Shown here one piece after another: positions 33,674 to 44,119 of a DNA stretch of 64,000 nt. The number at the start of each line of letters is the position of its first letter. Within the stretch, counting starts at the first letter, position 1. The notes beneath the pieces were generated by a model. The model was not told the origin of the DNA. It did no database searches and worked only from the letters and a program-made list of their open reading frames with translations. The DNA lies in contig CM036199.1 in NCBI GenBank assembly GCA_020631735.1, positions 15,406,834-15,470,833 of the forward strand. Reading direction: 5' to 3'. Made by a program: the position numbers and the translations under genes. The DNA comes from Saccharum officinarum. Taxonomy: Eukaryota; Streptophyta; Magnoliopsida; Poales; Poaceae.

Positions 33674-35637
33674 AATATCCCTTTGTCTGCTTTCTGACCT
33701 TCTATTATCTTACTCTCCAAGGTGCAACTGATCTGAATACTATACAATACGACAGGGTGCATTAGATTAAAACCATCTTCGAGTAAGGATTGCATATTCA
33801 GACAATGCGACTTTCTACTCAAAGCATCGGCTACCACATTGGCTTTCCCAGGGTGATACTGTACATTCAGGTTGTAATCTTTAATTAGTTCTAACCATCT
33901 TCGCTGTCTCATGTTCAATTCTGGTTGGGTGAAAATGTACTTGAGACTCTTATGATCGGTGAAAATATTACACATATTACCAAGTAAATAGTATCTCCAA
34001 ATCTTTAAGGCATGCACCACGGCGGCAAGCTCAAGATCATGTGTTGGATAATTGATTTCATGTTTTCTCAGCTGACGGGAGGCATAAGCAATGACTCTTC
34101 CTTCTTGCATCAGAACACAGCCTAACCCTGTTTTTGATGCGTCACAGAACACATCAAAAGGTTTCTCGATGTCTGGCTGTGCAAGAACTGGAGTAGTGGT
34201 CAACAGTTTCCGCAAGGTGTGGAAAGCTGTCTCACACTCCTCGGTCCACACAAACTTGTGATCTTTCTGTAACAGACTTGTCATTGGCTTAGCAATCTTC
34301 GAGAAGTCTAGGATAAAGCGGCGATAGTAACCAGCTAACCCTAGGAAACTCCTAACTTCTGGCACTGTGGTTAGAGTTTTCCAATCCATAACCTCTTGCA
34401 CTTTGCTCGGATCTACCGAAACTCCATTTTCAGATAGAATATGACCAAGGAAAGAAACTTTCTTCAACCAAAATTCACATTTGCTGAACTTAGCATACAA
34501 CTTATGATCTCTTAATCTGGTCAAGATAATTCTCAGATGTTTTTCGTGATCTTTCTCATTCTCAGAGTATACTAGAATGTCATCAATGAAGATAACTACA
34601 AACTTGTCCAACTCTGGCATGAAAACCGTATTCATCAGATACATAAAGTATGCAGGAGCATTTGTTAAGCCAAAGGACATAACAAGATACTCGTACAACC
34701 CGTATCTGGTAGAAAAGGCGGTTTTCGGGACATCTTGTGGCCTGATCTTTATCTGATGATACCCTGATCTTAGGTCTATCTTGGAGAACACCCTAGCTTT
34801 AGCCAACTGATCAAATAAAACATCGATATGAGGCAAAGGATATTTATTCTTGATAGTTACAGCATTAAGAGGTCGATAATCCACATACATTCTTAGAGTA
34901 CCCTCTTTCTTTTTCTTCACGAACAAAGCAGGACATCCCCATTCAGACTTACTTGGTCGGATAAACCCCTTCTTTAGCAATTCTTCCAGTTGCTTTTTCA
35001 ACTCAGCTAACTCATCCGGAGGCATCCGATAGGGTCTCCTCGAAATAGGAGCTGTTCCGGGGATCAACTCGATTCCAAACTCAACATCTCTATCTGGAGG
35101 AAGGCCAGGTAACTCTTCTGGAAACACATCCGGGAACTCACACACTACCGGGATCTGGCGGATAGGAACAAATTCCGTGGTACAGGTCACACTCATAAGG
35201 TCTGTTCTTTCGGGCAATGGTACCTGAAAAGTACCCTCTGCCTGTGGATCCTTAAGGGTAAGCAATCGACTGCTTGTATCTATGACTGCTCCCCAGTCTT
35301 TCATCCAGTTCATTCCTATTATTACATCCAAAACTAGTCCCGGCATAACTATCAGGTTCACTCGAAACTTTCGACTATCTAACTCAAGGGTTGCTCCTCT
35401 AACCATCTTATTGGTTAGCACATCAGCTCCTGCTGAACTTATGCGATAACCATAACTCAATTCTGTGCATAGTTGTTCATGCTTCCGTGCAAATGCTTGA
35501 CTCATAAAAGAATGCGAGGATCCAGAATCAAATAGAACAACTGCAGGGTGATGGTTAACAAGAAACTTACCGGCAGTTACAGGTTCTCCTTCATGAATCT
35601 CATCAACGGTGGTATGATGTACGCGGGCAGTGTAAGT
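33667..35637 (-). pseudogene. Gypsy Pol: protease, RT and RNase H; integrase deleted
   Basis: Open frame continuing directly from gag after one TAG codon. Protease: [12 protein letters not shown] active site near 35530, then [59 protein letters not shown], and the catalytic [10 protein letters not shown] near 34585. RNase [41 protein letters not shown], ending [16 protein letters not shown] near 33850. All catalytic aspartates of RT appear intact. The frame then stops at 33667-33669, inside the LTR, because integrase and chromodomain are deleted. Without integrase this copy cannot insert on its own. Confidence 0.9.
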
Positions 35638-36765
35638 CTATTGCTTCTTTCTAGGCGGATAAGGGCAGAACTTTGAAAAGTGGCCTGGCTGACCACAATT
35701 GTAGCAGGGCCCCTTCACTGTACCAGCAGATCCTATTACTCTCTTGGAGTTGCTTTGTTCTGCAGCTGCGGTGATCTTTGCTGGCGGCACGGCCATCTTG
35801 TACGACTTCTGTGGTCCCTTGTAGTTCTGGGTTTTAGGCTGTGGCGGCCTGAACCTTGCACCAGGTGCGGACGGACGATAAGAAAGACGATTTGCAGTGA
35901 CAACTCTGGACTGTGATGGTCCTGACTCAAACACCCTCTTGCGATTCTTGGATGCAGTGTAGGCGTTGTTGTTCTTTTCTTGTTTCAAACAATCACTGAC
36001 AAAGTCATTGAACCTGGCGCGGGTATTGGTACCCACATGCTTCATCATCTTCGGACTTAACCCTCTCTTGAAACTAGCAATTCTCTTTGCATCTGTGTCG
36101 ACCATGTCTGGAGCATAACGACACAAGTTGTTAAAGGCATGTAGATACTGTGTTACAGTCTTGGTACCCTGATTTAAGGCCAAGAACTCTCCGAGCTTCA
36201 TCTCAACCAACCCTGGGGGAATATAAGCTCCCTTAAACGCTCCAGTGAATTCTCTCCAAGTAATCTGGGCATTGGGAGGAAAGGTGGTGCGGTGATGCTT
36301 CCACCACATCCCTGCCGGTCCCTGTAATTGTTGTGCAGCATATTCTGTCTTCAGAACTTCTGTCAGTCTCAACACACAGAACTTATCTTCCATAGTGTTG
36401 ATCCATTCTTCAGCGTCGAGTGGCTCGGCTGCTTCCTTAAAAATAGGTGGCCTAGTATCCATGAAATCCTTGAAATTGCTGTACTGGTTCACTCTATGGC
36501 CACCACCTTGATTATTTCCTCTCTGAACATTTTCAGCAATGGTTCGCAGAAAATCTTCCATATTCCTTTGTGACTGTTCGACGTTGCGCTGGCTTCTAAG
36601 GAACTGTGCAAAGAACACTTCTGCAGTGAGCGGTGGAGAAGGGGGCAATTGTGGCTCTGGCTGTGGCTCCTGGTGGTTGACGTTGTTTGCACCACCCCCA
36701 CCAGCTCCTGCACCGTTGCCACCAGTTTCAGTGGCCTCATACGTGGCACGGCGAGTGTTTGCCAT
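35638..36765 (-). CDS. Gypsy Gag, 375 residues
   Basis: Structural Gag. After a Gly-rich N-terminus and a PQPEPQLPPSPP linker comes the retrotransposon-gag domain: FMDTRPPIFKEAAEPLDAEEWINTME (shown here in part, residues ~105-130), WWKHH, WREFTGAFKGAYIP, LGEFLALNQG and YLHAFNNLCRYAPD to ~residue 240. A single zinc knuckle CYNCGQPGHFSKFC sits near the end. I take the second Met (MANTRR), preceded by CAG. It ends with TAG at 35638-35640 in the same frame as pol. Confidence 0.9.
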   Translation of the reverse strand: MANTRRATYEATETGGNGAGAGGGGANNVNHQEPQPEPQLPPSPPLTAEVFFAQFLRSQRNVEQSQRNMEDFLRTIAENVQRGNNQGGGHRVNQYSNFKDFMDTRPPIFKEAAEPLDAEEWINTMEDKFCVLRLTEVLKTEYAAQQLQGPAGMWWKHHRTTFPPNAQITWREFTGAFKGAYIPPGLVEMKLGEFLALNQGTKTVTQYLHAFNNLCRYAPDMVDTDAKRIASFKRGLSPKMMKHVGTNTRARFNDFVSDCLKQEKNNNAYTASKNRKRVFESGPSQSRVVTANRLSYRPSAPGARFRPPQPKTQNYKGPQKSYKMAVPPAKITAAAEQSNSKRVIGSAGTVKGPCYNCGQPGHFSKFCPYPPRKKQ

Positions 36766-37122
36766 CTGCATATTTCAGCAACAAGTAATAATTGAGCGAA
36801 GTGGTAGTAATTGTATCCGAATGAACAATCATGCCATACTGAATTTATTGGAGAGAACAAGTCATGCAATAAAACAGAGGCACAATAATCACATTCTAAT
36901 TAAAACAACATCACTAATTAAGTTACTTCGAATGCAACATCACGTTCTATACAACCACGTTGCCAGCATACATACACTGGACTTTCATGCGTTCAAGCAT
37001 CACATACAAAACCAAGATCTAAAAGATCGCAAGTCTCAAGATCGAACATGATACAACACGATATATGGGCACCAACAGAAGGCCATCGCGATAAAGCCTA
37101 TCACTAACGCAAGGCAACTAGC

Positions 37123-38097
37123 CTACTCCTTGGGGCCGTCATCGAGGTCGGAGGCGTCACCATTGCTACCATCAGTAGCGGCGTCGTCGTCGGTGTCCAT
37201 CTGGGCGGCGTCCGGAGGAGCATACGGGCCTATCCCGTTGTAGAGGGCATGGAACTCTTCATGCAAGTTGGTGTTATACCCTTCTAGCTCCTCGACCCTT
37301 TGCCTGAGAAGGTCCCTCTCGTTCCAGGCTTCATTCCTTTCCTGCACTAGCTGTCCCATCATGCGGTCTGCATTTCTGTTGGCCTGAGTCAACGTCTGTA
37401 CCCGCTGCATAGCACTCTCACCTCTCTCGAGAGCCCGGTCTCGCTGTAAGCTCATGTCGGCCAACTGCTCCTGCAAGCTAGTTATAGCACATGCTTGCTT
37501 CTTCTTCTGCTTCCTTGCTTCAAGCCGATCATTACCTCTTAGACCAGTCAAGGTCCAATAGGTATTCTCAAGATCCTGGTATGCTTTGATGGCTGCGTAC
37601 ATGGCACTCATGGTGTGGTTGTCGCTAGCCTGTCCTTCACTTGGGCCTCTAACCAAGGCACTTCCTTGCGGTTGCACCCAAATGGCATCACGAGGATCAT
37701 CTCTCGGGAAGGTACCTGCCAAAGCTGCTGCCAACTCATTAGGAAACCTGCTCATTATGTCTCGGATGACGTGAAAGGCTGCACCCTCTGCACCCTCAAC
37801 TGGAGTGCGTCCTTCAAACTCCAAATGCCAACCATCCCATTCTGGCGCATCACCAAGGGCAGGGACGGTGATCTCCACTATTGCAAGTCCATCCTCAGCT
37901 AGCTGGCTCTCATTCCAAGAGTACACCGGCTCTTGACCCTCTGGGTACCCCACATCATGGAGCACTCTCCAAAGCAAGGTGGGCATGCCAAACTCACTTA
38001 GAAAAGTGTACGTGCTGCGGCGTTCCCGCGGGGCCATCTGGTGACGTGGTGCTCTTCCACCAGTGGACTTACGGGCAGTCTTCTTCGTGCGGGCCAT
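37123..38097 (-). CDS. Extra pre-gag ORF with histone H3-like N-terminus, 324 residues
   Basis: Sits between the primer-binding site and gag, same strand. The first residues, [20 protein letters not shown], match the histone H3 tail at 16 of 19 positions after Met; changes are Q5K, K14R and K18H, while ARTK4 and ARK9S10 are intact. Residues ~28-130 form an unrecognised globular part (FLSEFGMPTLLWRVLHDVGY, GWHLEFEGRTPVEGAEGAAF). Residues ~190-285 are a heptad coiled coil rich in Arg, Glu and Gln (LEARKQKKKQ to LRQRVEELEG). The C-terminus is acidic (MDTDDDAATDGS, DLDDGPKE). I use Met 38097 because it begins the H3 match and follows a CAG acceptor-like site. Full-length open frame, so not obviously decayed. 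Function unknown; chromatin-directed role inferred. Confidence 0.8.
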   Translation of the reverse strand: MARTKKTARKSTGGRAPRHQMAPRERRSTYTFLSEFGMPTLLWRVLHDVGYPEGQEPVYSWNESQLAEDGLAIVEITVPALGDAPEWDGWHLEFEGRTPVEGAEGAAFHVIRDIMSRFPNELAAALAGTFPRDDPRDAIWVQPQGSALVRGPSEGQASDNHTMSAMYAAIKAYQDLENTYWTLTGLRGNDRLEARKQKKKQACAITSLQEQLADMSLQRDRALERGESAMQRVQTLTQANRNADRMMGQLVQERNEAWNERDLLRQRVEELEGYNTNLHEEFHALYNGIGPYAPPDAAQMDTDDDAATDGSNGDASDLDDGPKE

Positions 38098-38874
38098 CTG
38101 TAGCACAAGTTTTAAATTACCCGATGAGAACATATTTTAAGTTGATGTCACTTTTATCGAACTGGGATAATCCTTTTATAAGGGGAGAAATGCATGTTAT
38201 GAATGAAATGCACAGGCAATATGATGCATGCACGAGTCTTACGTTCTCACAAACTTAGAAAATAAAGACATCTAACGATGAATTCGGTGGCATACAAACG
38301 ATCTCTCATATACGTAACTAATTCGATCTACACGATAAACGCTGTTATGTACCTGCAGAAAATTCATTTCAGCCCATTCCCCATGAATGCATGAAAGCAG
38401 TAAATCTACCTACGCGCTCTACACGAATCCCCAGATGCGTGTACAACGGTAGTAACTACCCAAACACATCGTCCTATTGACGGCATCGCCCCAACGGACG
38501 GAACACCCACACATGCGATACTTTCATAAAAACATGTGTACAACATGTAATTATTCTAGTATCATATAAAACACTCTCCCTAGATCGGCGGTGTATCCGA
38601 TCATGCTCTCACAGCTCACACTTACCAAAGCGTAGAGGTAACTCATCCATACATTACCACTCAATTAAGTGGCACTCATACAATATCACGCCGTATGAGC
38701 AACGAAAGAGAAATATGGTGCAAGAACCCCAAGTTAGTACTTACATAGCCACCTAGAGTCCTTAACTGGGCATACAGGATATGACCACTGGCTCACCTTT
38801 AGTTTTAAAATCACACTTTTTTAAATAGAATTTTGTTTTAAATACACTTATAAACAGTAATCACGCTAAACCAT
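38098..38874 (-). other. Gypsy leader between PBS and the H3-like ORF
   Basis: About 780 bases with no ORF. Probably untranslated leader and packaging region. Confidence 0.5.
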
Positions 38875-38886
38875 GCTCCGATGCCA
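38875..38886 (-). other. Primer-binding site of the Gypsy element
   Basis: TGGCATCGGAGC on the element strand, two bases after the 5' LTR ends in TTACA; it matches the initiator Met tRNA complement TGGTATCAGAGC with two changes. Confidence 0.78.
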
Positions 38887-38888
38887 GC

Positions 38889-41800
38889 TGTAACAGAACC
38901 GCCCAATTATACGAAATTAAGTAGGAAAAATCATCCAACGGAAGGACAATTCAACAAACTTAAGTCCGTATAACCCGGTAGTCCGTGAAATCTCGACGGA
39001 TTTCAAACCATTTCTCATAACAGCCAAGATCGTACTAAGTTTAACGGTTACCATCATAAGTTACATAAAAGTTCGCGGCATAAAATACATCGGAGTTTAA
39101 ACATAGTTATTACAAACTAGGTTTGACTAAAAGTAGCGGAAGCGGTAGTTCAAATCACGCACACACACAACATTTTGGAATAAAGTGTCAGCTCGTGATC
39201 ATCTCCAGCAAAAGCATCAGACGAGTAGTACGAATGACCATTGCCCATGGTCCTATGCTTCGCCCATTGCAGGATAGAGACAGTTGATACAATAACCGTA
39301 GTACATCTGTCCATCTGCAACAAGGGGGAACAAAGCCCTGAGTACGAGAAGGTACTCAGCTAGACTTACCCGTCATAAACCAGAAATAAAAGACACCAAG
39401 GAACATGATAGGCTTTCTGGTGGGATAGCTGACTCATTTGCAAAAGGCATTTTTAGCATTTAAGAAAACTTTTACAAAAGCTTTGCATCAAGTTAAATCT
39501 TTATTAACCTGTCAACTACATTTGCACCTGTACTAAAGTAGTATGTAATTAAACAGGTAATGATAACCAATGATCATTAACAACTTTCATTACGTCATAT
39601 TTCATATAACTGTCTAAGTGTTCCATCAATATTACTACGATGAAGTAGCTCAAGTCAAGTGTTCACTATCCAGTGAACGATGGCGATTCGAATCGATTAT
39701 TAACCAGCTGGTAAGTTATTCCTCACACAAACCTCACTCACCCGCTAAAGTGAGGTGTTGGTCGCTGAGTCAACCATTCAGGTAAAGTCGCGAGCTTGCC
39801 AGGAACCACTTGTACCCGGGGGCCGCCCGACTGCTCTTTGGCCTTATCATCGCGCCCCCGTATCCTGCCACTACTGCTCCGGTACAGTGCGTTGCGGGCA
39901 ATCCACTCGGCCCGAATAATCTCCCAGTTTCGCGGTCGGAAGGTACTTTATCCGGCTAGCTAAATGTGAGGCATGCGTTCAACATGACCCGAGGGACAAC
40001 AACGGACGGTCCTTAACCGACACAGACGGAAAACACTACAGTCCGAAACCCTGTAAGTTTCCGCCCGGTCTCAAATTCATTTCACACTTAGTTATACCAT
40101 GACTTCATAGTCAACCAAACAGATCCAGGTAACCACCTATAGCTCGCAGGTGACAGGAAATCACCCGACTTCTACCGGTCTAAGCCAGCTAAGCATTGAC
40201 TTGACTGCGGATACCAGGGTAACAAGGATATGGTATAACAAAGGTAAGCAAGGTATAATACAGCAACGTTTGCAAACAACTTCTAAACATAATGCATCAA
40301 ATTAAGTAAAGTTAATAATAAATTATTTGTAAAAACGGGAGAGAAATGCTCCGGGGCTTGCCTCTCTCGAAGGAACTTGTACGGTGATCGGGGCACTCCG
40401 GGAGATCTTCACCGACCTCTTCTTCGGCTTCTGCCACCTCCTGCTGCTGCACCTCGATCTGCTCCTCTGGCTCCTCGGGTACGACTGGGTTCTCGGTTTG
40501 CGATCCTGTATGATGCAATGTGCGTAAGTGATTATGCAAGTGTGCATCGAAGGAGATGAATGCAACGAATATGTTGAAATGCAAGGTAGTCAACATCATC
40601 CAAGAAACTATACACTACCAGCACATGTCATCTACTGCATTCTCTTCTACTATTATTATGTTAAGTTAACCTATCTTATGAAATGCTTCAAAGATACACC
40701 AAAGCCTTACTAATTTCTTAATCACACTTAAAGCAACACTTGCTTAAACCCTAAGTAATAATAGGTTTGAATAGCAACATATATTTCTGATGCTCCTAAA
40801 AATCTAAGAAAATTACAGTAGCATAATACTACTCTAAACAGACTACCATAAAAATTTCATGGCATTTGGATAAGTAAACTATCCTATACAAAAATGACAA
40901 GCTATAGCATAAAAATAAGCATGAAATTACTTTGTACTATGAAAAGTGTCAAACAATAGAATTAATATTTTTCCTAGGTTCTTCATAGCATACTATGACT
41001 GTACAAAAATTATCACATGCATGTTTTATACAAAGTTTGCTCTCTAGCAAAAATAACAAAAATCAGCCATTAAAGGTACTTGAACTACTTCTCCAAAGTT
41101 TTCCACAGCACATGTATGGAACATATTTTTCTTAGGAAGTACATGATATATGAAGATTAATAAACTTAAAATCATATTTTTCTGATACATATAGGATTTA
41201 CTAGCTATTTTACAAGATATCAGCAATATTAAGAATTAATTAAAGCTCTACAGAAAAGTATTCCAAAAATGACATGCAATATTTTTAGATTGTAGATCTG
41301 GTTCCAATGAATCTAGATAATTTTATTTCACCATTTTTGGGGTACATTTAATCACCCAAACAATTTCTAAAGCATTTTTATTTCCACTTAATAAAAGAAA
41401 AAGAAACTGAAAATTCTTTATTTGAAAACGGGCCGGCACAGTACGGGGCAAACGGCCCGGTCCGGCTCAGCCCAAGAACGCGCGCGCGGGAGAAAGGAAA
41501 CGGGCCGTCTCCTGTTGGAGCAGGCCGACCCAGTCGACCGCTTCAGACGCAGGTGAGCGGGGCCAGCGCGCGCGGCCGAGCCGGTGCTCGTCACCGCGGC
41601 GGCGCGACGGCCGCCGACGGCCAGCGGCTGCTTCCGTGCCCGAGCGAGCAAGGCGAGGCGCGCAACACGATCGCAGGGACACGGTGAACATCGACGCGAA
41701 ATTCGATAGAGATGGGGAGGAGCGGAGGCGACGGTGGCCGGAGCGCAAGCGCGGCGGCTCCGTCACGGTGGCGCGGCGAGGAAGCCAAATTGGTGTCCTA

Positions 41801-42758
41801 CCGGAGTGAGCAAGGCGATGGTGGCGCTCGTTCGGAGGAGGCAAGGGAGTGGCGAAGCTTGGTGCAAGACGGATTTGGTGGCGGTGGAGGGTCGATGTCG
41901 GAACGGGGGAGCGGAGGTGGAGCTCTCGGCGGTGAGCCGCTCGCCCGCTCGGTTCTTGGAGAGGGGGAGTGGATGGGGAGCGAGCGAGGGGCGAGTGGAA
42001 TGGAGGCCAGGCGCGCGCGGTGATTTGAGGCGGAGCGCGCGGGGTCCACGGGCGGCCACGCGGGGTGTCGTCGCCGGCATGCGGCCGCCACGCGGCGAGC
42101 GTGCTCTGCCGCGGCGGACAGCGAGGCGCGCGAGCGGGCGGGAGAAGGAGGCGGCCGCGCGGACGCGGCCGGGCCGCTGCGCTGCGCGGGCGCGCGCGCG
42201 GGTGGCGCGGGCCGCTTCGGCCGACGGGCCAAAAGGGTGGCGGCGGCCTGCTAGCGCTGAAATTGTTTTTCCTTTTTATTTTTCCAGAGAAAATTCAAAT
42301 AAAATTCTATTTGCAGTTTTCAAATTCAATTTTGGGCAAGCAAACGACCTTTTCTGAAAATGGCCCAAAAATGAAAGTTGCTTAGAATTTAATTCTCTAC
42401 AACTTTGCTTTTAAGACCAAAGTCCAAATCTGGATAGATTTTGATTTTTAGAATAAAAGCTAATTTAGAGAGGATTTTTGAATATTTTCAAAATACATTT
42501 TTAAAATAAATCTTTGACAAAACTTTGAGTGATTTAGTGGCTCCAAAAATTTCCTTATCATTCTAAGTGATATGAAATTTATAGTTGCACAAAATTTTGA
42601 TGGAATGTGATTAGCACATTAATATATTACATCTCAAATACCACTTTCTAAGCTTTTATTTCACTCAAATTATAATATTAACATGTATGATTAGGATGAT
42701 ATGAAATGCCATGCATATGATTGCTATGCAAATGCTTGCGTAACACCGGAGTGTTACA
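38889..42758 (-). repeat. 5' LTR of the Gypsy element, complete (3870 bp)
   Basis: Bounded by TGTAACAGAA and GTGTTACA. It contains a low-GC half and a very GC-rich block (41430-42250) whose open frames are not genes, since they lack conserved motifs and repeat in both LTRs. Confidence 0.93.
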
Positions 42759-42815
42759 GCACCAATGTGTTGATGGCCTCCTTGTTGCAAAAGAATGAAA
42801 TATCCGAGCAAATTG

Positions 42816-42920
42816 CCGGCTGTTCGACTGATGGTTTTTGTGACTGATAAGCCGATTGATGTTGTTTTGTTATGAGAGAAAAATATTGTACCATGGCTGA
42901 TAAGATCAAGCGAACAGGGC
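42816..42920. mobile_element. Short MITE
   Basis: GCCGGCTGTTCGACTGATGG at the left and, reversed at the right, GCCCTGTTCGCTTGATCTTA, with GACTGATAAGCC / GGCTGATAAG and the GAGAGAAAAATATTG core typical of a common grass MITE. Target duplication not clear. Confidence 0.6.
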
Positions 42921-43209
42921 GTATTGAACTAACATGACGTAGCGATCTGCAATTATAGGCGGAAAATCTCATGTGTCGGGTCGATTTTGGCAGCCTGTGT
43001 CATTTTCCTGCATTTTTCATTCACAAGCATTGGCATTTCCGCATTTATTTTGGGCTTGGTCTTACATTTATCTCCCATGTCAACGAGGAGTAAAATGTGT
43101 TTTTTTACATGTGCATATGCACAAACACAAGAGGCTTATCACAAGTTCACAACCTAGCACTCAATACTCTTAGGACGGCTCCAACAGTACAATCTAGTAC
43201 TCAATATTC

Positions 43210-43523
43210 TTAGGGCAGCTCCAACCGTGATATTTCAACTAACTCATAGGAATGCACCTTAGCATTTTGCTTATGTGAAGAAGAGGGAAGAAAATCTATT
43301 TTTCATTCCCCAATTAGGCTCAAACGAACTACGAGACTGTTATTGGGACCATGCATGGTGAGATACTGCCACACGGGTGAGGAAAAAGAAATGATGTGGA
43401 ACCTATGGTAAGATGCTTATATAATTAGATTATTGAAAAGCTTTGTATTATGTACTACTATCTTTAAATTGATGTAGCAAAATATGAGTTAGTTTGCTAG
43501 TTCAATTCTTAGAGACGCCCTTA
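43210..43523. mobile_element. PIF/Harbinger-like MITE with TTA duplication
   Basis: Element 43213-43520 begins GGGCAGCTCCAACCGTGATA and its right end reversed is GGGCGTCTCTAAGAATTGAA; ACTAACTCATA lies inside both termini. TTA flanks it at 43210-43212 and 43521-43523. Confidence 0.75.
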
Positions 43524-44030
43524 CAATGGAGGAACTTAATCAACTTGGGATCCAAAATTGTTACCTATTTAAGAGCTAGTGTAAACTATTCTCACTGCTT
43601 CATGCAATGGGCGTTTCAGTTTTTTAGAAACAGGAATATGAATTGATATTCCAGCCTCTGTATCGATTGATACATAGTTGTCCAAAAGTACACCCAACAG
43701 TACATCCAAGATACAAAAGAAAAGGAAAAGCACAAGGTTCGCCAAACTTAGATGCCTAAGCTTAGGTAGAGGGAAATCTTCCGGTAAAATTCTAGCCATG
43801 AGAAGCAAAAAAAAAAATCCATAACAGTCGACTCAAGCACTCGGCAATAGGCGTTTCATAGTGGTAGTAAAACAGTTATGCTTTAATGATGTCGTGTTGA
43901 CTTAAGAAACTAAAAGGATACCTATGTGATTTTTTAGACAAAGCTAAGCGTTGTTTCTGTCACATTAATGAAGTGAATGATTCCATTGTTGTTAACTCAT
44001 CATCACATGGCTTGTGGTGAGTAAAACATA
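43524..44030. other. Intergenic
   Basis: No gene. 43615-43750 has the look of an old retroelement tail on the minus strand but could not be assigned. Confidence 0.4.
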
Positions 44031-44119
44031 CTCCCTCCATCCCTAAATGTTTGTCTCTAGAAAACCGTGTTTCCCTCACAGACACGCTTTCCGGACGACC
44101 AACATTAAGGGACGGAGTA
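44029..44119. mobile_element. Short Stowaway-like MITE
   Basis: TA, then CTCCCTCCATCCCTAAATGT ... ACATTAAGGGACGGAG, then TA. Only ~87 bp, one of the shortest forms. Confidence 0.75.

Larger units (their letters stand above)
30016..42758 (-). mobile_element. Tekay-like Ty3/Gypsy LTR retrotransposon with internal deletion
   Basis: Two long LTRs (TGTAAC...GTTACA) flank, in element order on the minus strand, a primer-binding site, an H3-tail-like ORF, gag and pol (protease, RT, RNase H). The outer flanks GCACA (30011-30015) and GCACC (42759-42763) fit a 5-bp target duplication with one change, so both LTRs belong to one insertion. The RT order and motifs such as [16 protein letters not shown], together with the ~3.9 kb LTRs, point to the Tekay/Del chromovirus lineage. 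Integrase, chromodomain, polypurine tract and the first 218 bp of the 3' LTR are deleted. LTRs differ at few sites, suggesting a fairly recent insertion. Confidence 0.9.
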
